From: Winogradskyella psychrotolerans
GTDB taxonomy: Bacteria; Bacteroidota; Bacteroidia; Flavobacteriales; Flavobacteriaceae
Assembly (NCBI RefSeq): GCF_018860545.1
Contig: NZ_JAHKPN010000018.1
Coordinates: 84,221-148,220 of the forward strand
DNA: 64,000 nt
Reading direction: 5' to 3'
The notes beneath the pieces were generated by a model that had not been told where the DNA came from, did not search any database, and worked only from the letters and a program-made list of their open reading frames with translations. The position numbers were made by a program, and so were the translations under genes. How positions within the stretch are numbered: the first letter of the stretch is position 1; every line of letters starts with the position of its first letter. Below, piece by piece: positions 36,640-44,967 of this stretch.

Positions 36640-39600
36640 ATGAATTTTTTAACGTCAGAATCAACTAAAAAAGAATCTTTTAATCCATTTAATGGACCAA
36701 TAATTGAAAAAGTAATTTATTCTACCCAATCTCAAGTAGAAATATGGCTTGGTTGCAAATTTGGTGGTGAAGATGCGAATAGAGCCTATAATGAGTCCTT
36801 TTTACTTACTTTAAATGGTCATTTGGATAAGCTAGCACTTGAAGAGTCTTTATATGACGTTGTATTGAGACATGAATCGTTACGAGCTGTTTTTAGTACA
36901 GATGGACAGTTTATGAGCATATTAAAAGAGGTTCCAATTACTTTAGAACGACATGATATTTCTGAATTAAAAGACTCTGAGAAAAAGCTAAAAACTAAAC
37001 AATATCTTTTGGCAGATGCCAATTTTGTCTTTGATTTAGTTAAAGGACCATTGTTGAAAGCTAGCTTAATAAAACAAAGTGACCTTAAACATCAGTTAAT
37101 ACTTACGGCTCATCATATTATATTGGATGGCTGGTCTACAGGTATTTTATTAGAAGAACTGGGGGCATTATATTCTTCTAAAGTTTCTAAAACAACACTT
37201 GAAATTCCTGATCCTATAAATTATAGTGAATATGCAGATGATATTCAAGTTTTCACTGCAAGTGAGGAGTTCCTTGAAACAGAAAAATTTTGGAAAGATC
37301 AGTATAAATCCTCTGTGCCAGAATTAAATATGCCTACAGATTTTCCACGGCCAGAATTAAGGACTTATAAAAGTGAGCGTCTTGATTTCTCAATTGATAA
37401 AGAATTATTGGCTAAATTAAAAAAAACAGGTGTAAAGGCTGGTTGTAGTTTTGTAACAACTTTAATGACTGCATTCGAGTTGTTTCTGTGCAAGCAAACA
37501 GGACAAAATGATATTGTTTTAGGTTTGCCAGCTGCAGGGCAATCAGTCACTGGAAAAACGCAATTAATCGGACATTGTGTTAATTTATTACCATTGCGGA
37601 GTCAAATTATTTTAGATGAGACGTTTAATACCTATTTAAAACATCGTAAATCGTCTATGTTTGATGCCTATGACCATCAACAATTAAGTTTTGGTCAGTT
37701 GCTACAAAAGTTACCAATTGCTAGAGACCCTTCTCGCGTGCCACTAGTCCCAGTTGTCTTTAATATAGATATGGGTATGAGTAATCTAGTAACGTTTGCC
37801 GATTTATCATTTGAGTTAGAATCTAATCCTAGAACATTTGAAGCTTTTGAGTTGTTTTTGAATGCGAGTGGTTCAGAAGAGGATTTTATTCTAGAATGGC
37901 AATATAATACCTCTTTGTTTAAACCCTCTACAATCGAAAAAATGATGTTTTCATTAGTAGACATTATAGAGCGAATTGTTGAAAACCCTGAGCGGACCAT
38001 TTCAGATATTATAAAAACTGATGATACTGATTATAATAAATTGAATGCGACTACTGCGTCGTATTCTGATTTGCCATTACATGAGTTATTAATAAAACAA
38101 GCTCAAAAAGTTCCTAAAAAGAAGGCTGTTAAATTTTTGGACACAGAAATTTGTTATGAAGATTTAGAGCGACAAGTAAATCAGTTAGCACACAGCCTTA
38201 AAGAAAAAGGAATAAATAAAGGAGATTTTGTTGGAGTATCTTTACCACGTTCTATAGAATTATTAGTGACTTTACTGGCTATAATGAAATGCGGAGCAGC
38301 ATATTTACCTTTAGATCCAAACTATCCTAGTGAAAGATTGGATTTTATGATAAATGATTCCGAAGCGAAAGTTTTAATAACGGTTGAAGCCTTTGCTTCG
38401 AAATTAGAAACTACAGCATCAAAATTTTTATTAGATGATTTATTTTCGGATTTATCCCAGTTTTCAAAAGAATCAATAGATGTTGCGGTAAATCAAAATG
38501 ACATTGCGTATTTACTTTATACTTCGGGGTCAACAGGAAAACCAAAAGGTGTACAAGTTTCTCATAAAAATGTAGTTAATTTCTTGAGTAGTATGGCTAA
38601 GGAGCCAGGTATTAAAGATTCTGATAGGTTATTATCTATAACCACTATTTCTTTTGATATTGCTGGATTAGAATTATTCCTTCCACTTCTAAAAGGTGCT
38701 CAGTTAATCATTTCTGATGATGATACAGCAAGAGATGGACGATTAATGTTAGACTTAATTAAAAAGGAAAATATTACCATGATGCAGGCCACACCCACAA
38801 CATGGCAAATGTTGTTAGATTCGGGATGGGAAACAGCATTTCCGATAAAAGCTTTATGTGGAGGTGAATCCTTGCCATTGGCATTAGCTAAAAAGCTACT
38901 TACGAAAGTTGATGAACTTTGGAATGTATATGGACCTACAGAAACTACCATTTGGTCTGCTGTAAAACAAATCAAAGAAAGTGATGAATTAATCACCATT
39001 GGAAAGCCTATTGATAACACACAATTATATTTATTAAATGACCAGAATATGTTAGTGAGTTCTGGTGCCATTGGTGAATTATGTATTGCAGGAGATGGTG
39101 TGTCATTAGGGTATTGGAAGCGACCAGATTTAACGGCAGAAAAATTTATTCCTAATCCTTTTGAAACAACGTTAAACAAAACATTATATCGTACAGGAGA
39201 TTTGGGAAAACTATTAAGCAATGGAGAAGTTCAATGTTTAGGAAGAATTGATGACCAAGTAAAAATTAGAGGACATCGTATTGAATTGGGGGAAATAGAG
39301 CAGGTAATAAATACTATGGCAGATATTGAATCTTCTGTGGTTATGATCGATCAAAACCGACTTAAAGCGTTTGTTATTACGAGTGCATCCTATATGGAGT
39401 CACCAAATCCTGAGGACAAATGGCAGGCTCACTTAAAGGAAGTATTGCCCATATATATGGTTCCCAATGAGATGCTTACGATCGACGAGTTCCCTACTAC
39501 TTTAAATGGAAAAATCGATCGAAAAGCACTTTTAAAAGACGCAACTGCGTCTTCTATTGATTCAGGTCACCATACTGAGCCTAGAACAATTTCAGAGCAA

Positions 39601-40632
39601 TTGATTGCTGATATTTGGGAGGAATGTTTAGAAATTAAAAATATAAGTGTATTTAGTAATTTTTTCGAGCTTGGCGGGCATTCTCTAATAGCAGTACGTG
39701 TTATGGCACTGTTAGAAAAAGAAACTGGAAAACGAATGCCTTTAGCTGCTTTAATGACCAATTCTACAATTGAAAAATTGGCACTTTATATGGATTTGGA
39801 TTTTAAATCAGAGACATGGAGTTCATTAGTACCTATACAAACAAAAGGTGATAAAACTCCATTGTATTTAGTGCATGGAGCTGATCATAATGTCATGATA
39901 TTTAAATTATTATCTAATAATTTAGATGCGAATCAACCTGTGTATGCATTGCAAGCTAAAGGTCTTAACGGTATAGATGAACCACTTAAATCAGTAGATG
40001 AAATGGTTAATCACTATATTTCAGAAATTTTAAAGTCTAATCCTGAAGGCCCTTTTGTCTTAGCTGGTTATTCTTTTGGTGGTGTTATTGCATTTGAAAT
40101 GGCAAGACAATTATTAGCGCAACATAAAGAAGTTAAAAAGGTTATACTACTAGATAGTTATGTTTATCCTTATTATTATTTCAGCGCTAATACGACTGCA
40201 AAAAAAATAGCTAAGGTTAAATACAAAATGAATACGATAGGATTTATGACTAAGACTATGTTTAGTAGTAAAGCCAATTTTAATCGCAGAATTCAATTGT
40301 TTAAGGACGGCATTAGAAACACCTATTTAAAACTAAAATTAGGCAAAGAAAATCAACATAAATTAATTAATAGTTGGCCTTACCAATTAGATCAAATGCA
40401 CAATGAGGCTGTAAATAATTATCAAATTTTACCACTAAATATCACAGTCGATTTATTACGAGTAGCGGAGGATGAAATCTTTTATGCACACGACACTGAT
40501 TTGTTAGGTTGGGAACCAATAGCTACAGGTGGTGTAAATAAACATGAAATACCCGGAAATCATATCAATATGCTTTCAGCGCCGAATGATAAAAAAACAG
40601 GAAGAATTTTACAGAATATCTTAGATAACTGA
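36640..40632 (+). CDS. NRPS C-A-PCP-TE termination module
   Basis: A 1330-residue synthetase. Condensation domain 25-460 has HHIILDG (catalytic H159, D163). The adenylation domain 480-965 has YTSGSTGKPKG and NVYGPTETT, with pocket residues D-I-L-Q-L-G-V-I-W, close to a known glycine code. The carrier serine is S1015 in LGGHSL. A thioesterase fills 1061-1330 with S1145 (GYSFGG), D1172 and H1308. It should accept the aminated acyl chain from the preceding enzyme, add one residue (predicted Gly) and release the product. It starts 54 bases after the first megasynthase and is followed one base later by a free thioesterase. Confidence 0.94.
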   Translation: MNFLTSESTKKESFNPFNGPIIEKVIYSTQSQVEIWLGCKFGGEDANRAYNESFLLTLNGHLDKLALEESLYDVVLRHESLRAVFSTDGQFMSILKEVPITLERHDISELKDSEKKLKTKQYLLADANFVFDLVKGPLLKASLIKQSDLKHQLILTAHHIILDGWSTGILLEELGALYSSKVSKTTLEIPDPINYSEYADDIQVFTASEEFLETEKFWKDQYKSSVPELNMPTDFPRPELRTYKSERLDFSIDKELLAKLKKTGVKAGCSFVTTLMTAFELFLCKQTGQNDIVLGLPAAGQSVTGKTQLIGHCVNLLPLRSQIILDETFNTYLKHRKSSMFDAYDHQQLSFGQLLQKLPIARDPSRVPLVPVVFNIDMGMSNLVTFADLSFELESNPRTFEAFELFLNASGSEEDFILEWQYNTSLFKPSTIEKMMFSLVDIIERIVENPERTISDIIKTDDTDYNKLNATTASYSDLPLHELLIKQAQKVPKKKAVKFLDTEICYEDLERQVNQLAHSLKEKGINKGDFVGVSLPRSIELLVTLLAIMKCGAAYLPLDPNYPSERLDFMINDSEAKVLITVEAFASKLETTASKFLLDDLFSDLSQFSKESIDVAVNQNDIAYLLYTSGSTGKPKGVQVSHKNVVNFLSSMAKEPGIKDSDRLLSITTISFDIAGLELFLPLLKGAQLIISDDDTARDGRLMLDLIKKENITMMQATPTTWQMLLDSGWETAFPIKALCGGESLPLALAKKLLTKVDELWNVYGPTETTIWSAVKQIKESDELITIGKPIDNTQLYLLNDQNMLVSSGAIGELCIAGDGVSLGYWKRPDLTAEKFIPNPFETTLNKTLYRTGDLGKLLSNGEVQCLGRIDDQVKIRGHRIELGEIEQVINTMADIESSVVMIDQNRLKAFVITSASYMESPNPEDKWQAHLKEVLPIYMVPNEMLTIDEFPTTLNGKIDRKALLKDATASSIDSGHHTEPRTISEQLIADIWEECLEIKNISVFSNFFELGGHSLIAVRVMALLEKETGKRMPLAALMTNSTIEKLALYMDLDFKSETWSSLVPIQTKGDKTPLYLVHGADHNVMIFKLLSNNLDANQPVYALQAKGLNGIDEPLKSVDEMVNHYISEILKSNPEGPFVLAGYSFGGVIAFEMARQLLAQHKEVKKVILLDSYVYPYYYFSANTTAKKIAKVKYKMNTIGFMTKTMFSSKANFNRRIQLFKDGIRNTYLKLKLGKENQHKLINSWPYQLDQMHNEAVNNYQILPLNITVDLLRVAEDEIFYAHDTDLLGWEPIATGGVNKHEIPGNHINMLSAPNDKKTGRILQNILDN

Positions 40633-40633
40633 A

Positions 40634-41518
40634 ATGAAGAGTTCTGAGAAACAGGATTTAATAAAAGATTCAGACCCTCTTTCTTGTGAAGAAGAGGTCG
40701 CTTTCCATTCATTAGTTTCAATACAACCAAAAGGTAAGAAACCGCCACTTTTTATTGTTCATGGCGCAGATTATAATATTGAAAAATTCAATAATTTAGC
40801 AAAAGTGTTGGATGTTAATCAGCCAGTCTATGCGTTGCAAGCCAAAGGGCTAAAGGGAGATGTTCAACCTCATGACACCGTTGAAGCAATGGCCTCTCAT
40901 TATATTTCAGAAATCAAGTCTATAACTCAAGATAAACCATTTGCCTTAGGAGGTTTTTCATTTGGAGGTATTATTGCCTTTGAAATGGTAAGACAATTAA
41001 GAAGTTTAGGAGAAAATATAAAAGGTTTATTTTTATTTGACAGTTATGTTTATCCTACATATTATTATTCCGATCCTTTCAAGAAAAAAGTAATTTCTAA
41101 ATTTTATATATTAGCTCAACTAGGTTTTATGGGTTTAAATATGTTTAGTAGCGTGGCTAATTTTAAGCGTAGAGTTAAATTATTAAAGTTAAAATTTCAC
41201 GGCTTATATTTAAAACGAAAATATGGTAGTGAAAAACAAACTCAATTACAGTTTAAGCGTTCCTCAAAAATTGATAAGTTACATAATTTAGCTTACCAGA
41301 GGTATCATATGGTTCCACAGCCGATAAAAGTTGATTTATTTTGGTCACGCAAGAAATTATATTTTGCGCATGACTATAATTTTTTAGGTTGGAAAAAAAT
41401 AGCTTTAGGAGGAGTAAATAGACATATAATACCAGGAAATCATTCCGAAATGTTTTTTTTACCTGTAGTTAAAGCGTTAGGTGAAAAACTTCAAATACTT
41501 TTGGATAATGAGGATTAA
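40634..41518 (+). CDS. Free thioesterase, paralogue of the fused TE
   Basis: The 294-residue alpha/beta hydrolase matches the TE at the end of the preceding synthetase almost from end to end. In the first 54 aligned residues 34 are identical by eye. Catalytic residues are S109 (GGFSFGG), D136 and H270. It begins 1 base after the upstream stop, so it is translationally coupled. Free TEs usually repair misprimed carrier domains. Its closeness to the fused TE rather than to classic type II TEs suggests a recent duplication, so it could also share in release. Confidence 0.9.
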   Translation: MKSSEKQDLIKDSDPLSCEEEVAFHSLVSIQPKGKKPPLFIVHGADYNIEKFNNLAKVLDVNQPVYALQAKGLKGDVQPHDTVEAMASHYISEIKSITQDKPFALGGFSFGGIIAFEMVRQLRSLGENIKGLFLFDSYVYPTYYYSDPFKKKVISKFYILAQLGFMGLNMFSSVANFKRRVKLLKLKFHGLYLKRKYGSEKQTQLQFKRSSKIDKLHNLAYQRYHMVPQPIKVDLFWSRKKLYFAHDYNFLGWKKIALGGVNRHIIPGNHSEMFFLPVVKALGEKLQILLDNED

Positions 41519-42287
41519 GAATTATGAAACCGTTATTTGTTGTGCTGATGCTGCTGTATCAGATAGAGTTAAAGAGGTTTCAAATGATAATTATTCAGAC
41601 CTAAAAATTTTTAAAATTGAGTTAACGCGTTATTATGACATCGTTGATGTATTAATAAGAACGTTAACTCCACTTGAAGTAGAAAGAGCTCACAGATACC
41701 ATCAGTTAAAAGATTTTAAAAGATTTGTAATCTGTAGAAGCATTCTTAAAATAATTATTGCGCAGCTAAAAGGCTTAAAGGTTTCGCAAGTGTATTTTGA
41801 AAAAAATGATAACCATAAGCCGTATTTTCCTTTAGATAAATTATTGTTTTTTAATGTATCGCACGCTGGTGATTATGCCCTAATTGCAATTGGTCCTTGT
41901 GAATTAGGTGTGGATATTGAGTGTATAAATCCTCAATTTGAATACGACGAAATCCTAACAACAGTTTTTAGCACAGAAGAAATAAACTTTATAAATGATT
42001 CTGAAGATGAAAGGTATGATTTTTACAAATTATGGACAAGAAAAGAAGCCATTGTAAAAGCCACAGGACAAGGTATTGATGATAATGTTTTTAAAATACC
42101 GGTTAAGGACGGTTCGCATATAGTGTCTGCGTCATTAGTAAATAATTTTAATAAAATAAATGTTTATAGCTTCAATATAACGACGAATTACATTGGATCT
42201 ATAGCGTATAAAGGTGATGACGTTGATTTAAAACAAATAGTTTTTCAGCCTATACCAAGTGCCAAAAAACTAGAGTCTTTAGTTTAA
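41508..42287 (+). CDS. 4'-phosphopantetheinyl transferase, Sfp type
   Basis: A 259-residue enzyme from ATG 41508, overlapping the thioesterase gene by 11 bases; a GTG at 41481 is also in frame. It transfers phosphopantetheine from CoA to the serine of the carrier domains (S550, S1555, S1015 in the two megasynthases). The signature GVDIECI and the FYKLWTRKEAIVKATGQG block with the Mg2+-binding Asp/Glu and the KEA lysine are present. It is the last gene of the four-gene biosynthetic operon. Confidence 0.92.
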   Translation: MRIKNYETVICCADAAVSDRVKEVSNDNYSDLKIFKIELTRYYDIVDVLIRTLTPLEVERAHRYHQLKDFKRFVICRSILKIIIAQLKGLKVSQVYFEKNDNHKPYFPLDKLLFFNVSHAGDYALIAIGPCELGVDIECINPQFEYDEILTTVFSTEEINFINDSEDERYDFYKLWTRKEAIVKATGQGIDDNVFKIPVKDGSHIVSASLVNNFNKINVYSFNITTNYIGSIAYKGDDVDLKQIVFQPIPSAKKLESLV

Positions 42288-42301
42288 TTCACGAGAGTAG
42301 T

Positions 42302-42345
42302 GTAACATTCGTTACCTAATTTGTTAGCATCCTTTCGTATTTTTA
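42302..42345 (+). promoter_or_regulatory. CRP/FNR-like operator and promoter of the cytochrome gene
   Basis: GTAAC-attc-GTTAC (42302-42315) is followed by a -7-like box TATTTTTA at 42338-42345. The box starts 29.5 bases after the palindrome centre. This predicts class II activation with the site near -41. The ATG of the dihaem lipoprotein is at 42363. Confidence 0.7.
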
Positions 42346-42362
42346 TTTAAATTTTATTTGGA

Positions 42363-43367
42363 ATGAAAAAAATAATTGGACTACTTTTTATAGCTACATT
42401 TTTAGTGAGTTGTAATTCTGGTAAAAAAGAAAATGACCCTTACAGTAAAGCTACAAAGGAAATTGTTTCTAAAGACCATCCTGGTAAAAAATTAATGGAA
42501 ACTAATTGTTATATCTGTCATAGTGCAACGGCTGGTCAAAATGATAGAATTGGTCCACCTATGATTGCTATTAAAAAGCATTATATAAATAGTAAAACGA
42601 CCAAAGAAGAATTTACTAGTGCTATGCAAGCTTGGATTAAAAATCCGAATGAAGCTGATGCTAAAATGCCAGGTGCTGTAAAGCAATATGGCGTGATGCC
42701 CAAGCAGTATTTCCCAAAAGAGACTATTGCTCAAATTTCGGAATATATGTTTGATTTTGGAATTGAGCAGCCAGAATGGTTTGAAAACCATTTTAATGAA
42801 GAAAGAGGGAATAGTAAAGGAATAGGAAATGGACAAGGTAAAAAACTTGGCATGAAGCAAACCAAAACTAACTTTGAAGATTTACCTTATGGAGAACGCG
42901 GCTTAAAATACGCTTTAGCAACAAAAGCTATTTTGGGTAAAAATTTAATGAGTTCCATTCAGAATAAAGGAGTTTTAGAGGCTTTAGCATTTTGTAATGA
43001 ACAGGCTTATCCTTTAACCGATAGCATGTCTGTTGTACACAATGCATTGATTAAACGTGTGTCTGATAAGCCTAGAAACCCAAATAATAAAGCGAATTCA
43101 GAGGAATTAGAATATATAAATGCTTTCAAGAAAGTTGTAGCGAATAATGAAGAAGCAATCCCTATCGTAAAAGAATCAGAAGATCAAGTAAGGGTTTATT
43201 ATCCAATTACGACTAACACCATGTGTCTTCAATGCCACGGGAAGCCTAACGAAACATTGAATGAAACAACTTTAGTAAAAATTAAAAACTTATATCCAAC
43301 GGATAAAGCTATAGGGTATACTATAAATGAAGTGAGAGGTATTTGGAGTATCACTTACGATAAATAA
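42363..43367 (+). CDS. Dihaem c-type cytochrome lipoprotein with DUF3365 domain
   Basis: A 334-residue lipoprotein. The signal ends in a lipobox (LVSC, lipid-bearing C17). A class I cytochrome c domain follows with haem motif CYICH (49-53) and possible axial Met in KMPGAV or VMPKQ. The second half resembles the Tll0287-like DUF3365 domain with another haem motif CLQCH (288-292). It should carry electrons or sense redox or gas at the outer side of the inner membrane. It is 12 bases from the thioredoxin gene and has the GTAAC operator. Confidence 0.87.
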   Translation: MKKIIGLLFIATFLVSCNSGKKENDPYSKATKEIVSKDHPGKKLMETNCYICHSATAGQNDRIGPPMIAIKKHYINSKTTKEEFTSAMQAWIKNPNEADAKMPGAVKQYGVMPKQYFPKETIAQISEYMFDFGIEQPEWFENHFNEERGNSKGIGNGQGKKLGMKQTKTNFEDLPYGERGLKYALATKAILGKNLMSSIQNKGVLEALAFCNEQAYPLTDSMSVVHNALIKRVSDKPRNPNNKANSEELEYINAFKKVVANNEEAIPIVKESEDQVRVYYPITTNTMCLQCHGKPNETLNETTLVKIKNLYPTDKAIGYTINEVRGIWSITYDK

Positions 43368-43379
43368 AATAAGTCAGGT

Positions 43380-43676
43380 ATGAGCAAATTTTCAGAAATA
43401 ATAAATCAAGATCAACCCGTTTTAGTAGATTTTTTTGCGGATTGGTGTGGGCCATGTAAAATGTTGAGTCCAGTTTTAAAGCAAGTAAAAGAAGCATTAG
43501 GTGATGATGTGTCAATCATTAAAATCGATGTGGATAAAAATCAATCATTAGCCTCTAAATATCAGGTGAGAGGTGTGCCAACAATGTTACTTTTTAAAAA
43601 TGGCAAACAAGTTTGGAGGCAGTCTGGAGTCTTGCAAAAGGATGATATAATCAATGTTATAAAATCATCTCATTAA
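43380..43676 (+). CDS. trxA: Thioredoxin
   Basis: A 98-residue single-domain thioredoxin with active site WCGPCK (C23, C26), the DFFADW strand and the cis-proline segment RGVPTML. No signal peptide is present, so it is cytoplasmic. It reduces protein disulfides and persulfides. It starts 12 bases after the cytochrome gene, so both are likely expressed from the same operator-controlled promoter. Confidence 0.93.
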   Translation: MSKFSEIINQDQPVLVDFFADWCGPCKMLSPVLKQVKEALGDDVSIIKIDVDKNQSLASKYQVRGVPTMLLFKNGKQVWRQSGVLQKDDIINVIKSSH

Positions 43677-43758
43677 TTTTTTGCTTAACTGATAAATGTC
43701 ATATTTCTTAAATAATAAAGTGTCTAATTTTACACTTATAACTTAATAGATAATTTAT

Positions 43759-43926
43759 ATGATTAATTCTTCAATAGCATTTTATAGTTGGACAAATGGA
43801 GTTGTAATGATTGCAATCTTTGCAGTAGTCTGTATAACTTTAGTAGGTATTCTTATTAATTTCATGTCAAAAGGAAAAAAAGAAGCAGGATCTGATCATA
43901 TAAATGAAGATAATAATTTAGAATAG
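43759..43926 (+). CDS. Small single-helix membrane protein, 55 aa
   Basis: The reading frame encodes 55 residues: a short N-terminus, one hydrophobic helix (about residues 14-36) and a Lys/Asp/Asn-rich tail. It ends in front of a strong terminator that clearly follows a plus-strand transcript, which supports it being a real gene. No family was recognised. Neighbours are thioredoxin (82 bases upstream) and a peroxiredoxin downstream with its own promoter. Confidence 0.6.
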   Translation: MINSSIAFYSWTNGVVMIAIFAVVCITLVGILINFMSKGKKEAGSDHINEDNNLE

Positions 43927-43954
43927 TAACTTTTAACTAAATTAAATATTTAAG

Positions 43955-43991
43955 AAGAGGGTAGTCCATAATTAACTACCCTCTTTTTTTT
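43955..43991 (+). terminator. Intrinsic terminator after the small membrane protein
   Basis: AAGAGGGTAGT/ACTACCCTCTT is a perfect stem with loop ccataatta, followed by a run of T. It ends the cytochrome-thioredoxin-small protein transcript. Confidence 0.93.
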
Positions 43992-44031
43992 GTTCTTAAA
44001 AACAGAAAAGGGCTGTGATGGTTTTGTTTTA

Positions 44032-44075
44032 GTAACATAGGTTACATAGGTAAAATCTATTGTGAGTTATATTTG
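44032..44075 (+). promoter_or_regulatory. CRP/FNR-like operator and promoter of the peroxiredoxin gene
   Basis: GTAAC-atag-GTTAC (44032-44045) precedes a perfect -7 box TATATTTG (44068-44075). The box begins 29.5 bases from the palindrome centre, the same as at the cytochrome gene. The ATG is 29 bases further on. Confidence 0.75.
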
Positions 44076-44104
44076 TTATAAATTAATTAAATACCTAAAA
44101 TATT

Positions 44105-44830
44105 ATGAATACTACAGAAACAATAAAAGAAGAGCAAACATTTTCAATGCCAAGAATTGGTGATAAAGCACCAGAATTTAAAGCCGTAACCACGCAAGGG
44201 GATATTAACTATCCTTCAGATTACAAAGGAAAATGGTCCATATTATTTAGTCACCCAGCAGATTTTACTCCAGTGTGTACATCAGAGTTTATGACCTTCG
44301 CACACTTAGAAGAAAAATTTGAAAAGGCAAATTGTAGCCTTATTGGTTTATCTATCGATGGTCTTTACAGCCATATCGCTTGGTTAAGAACTATTAAGGA
44401 TAAAATTAAATTCAATGGAATGGAAAATATCGAAGTTAAATTTCCATTAATTGAAGATATATCAATGGATGTTGCCAAAAAATACGGGATGATTCAACCA
44501 GGAGAAAGCAAAACACAAGCCGTTAGAGCTGTCTTTTTTGTAGATCCAAATGAAATTGTAAGAGCTATTATTTATTATCCATTAAGCTTAGGTCGTAATT
44601 TTGATGAGTTATACAGAGCATTAATAGCAATGCAAACTTCAGACAAATTTAACGTAGCTACTCCAGCAGATTGGAATCCTGGTGATGATGTTATTGTGTC
44701 TCCAGCAGGTTCATGTGGTGTAGCCGAAGAACGTATGAGTTCTACAGAAGACTTAGATTGTAAAGACTGGTTCTTCTGTACTAAGAAGCTTGATAAAGAT
44801 CTAGTGTTGAACGAAATCCTAAAGAAGTAA
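44105..44830 (+). CDS. Peroxiredoxin, Prx6/archaeal type
   Basis: A 241-residue thiol peroxidase. The active-site block HPADFTPVCTSE holds the peroxidatic C58. The C-terminal extension contains C204 and the motif CKDWFFC (C219, C225), as in three-cysteine peroxiredoxins of the Aeropyrum type. It reduces peroxides, with thioredoxin a likely reductant in the neighbourhood. It has its own operator-controlled promoter and lies 137 bases before the persulfide dioxygenase gene. Confidence 0.92.
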   Translation: MNTTETIKEEQTFSMPRIGDKAPEFKAVTTQGDINYPSDYKGKWSILFSHPADFTPVCTSEFMTFAHLEEKFEKANCSLIGLSIDGLYSHIAWLRTIKDKIKFNGMENIEVKFPLIEDISMDVAKKYGMIQPGESKTQAVRAVFFVDPNEIVRAIIYYPLSLGRNFDELYRALIAMQTSDKFNVATPADWNPGDDVIVSPAGSCGVAEERMSSTEDLDCKDWFFCTKKLDKDLVLNEILKK

Positions 44831-44967
44831 ATACGTTTTTGCGTGAAGATAATTTTCTTGTATAAGTAAATTAATAAGTAAAATAATCTAATCTAAATTT
44901 CGGTCTTAATTTTTAGTTGAGACTGAAATCTGTTATCTTTTAACTGGAATTAAAACGCATAAAAATC

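Noticed and set aside
29887..40632. Iturin/mycosubtilin cluster
   Set aside because: The aminotransferase and ketosynthase are similar in layout, but the loading domain has an amino-acid-type pocket with the Asp, there is an acyltransferase inside the chain, and no long NRPS chain follows.
39820..41518. Frameshift splitting one double thioesterase synthetase into two
   Set aside because: The first TE is complete through its histidine and stop; the second has its own ATG and full triad. Two separate genes fit better.
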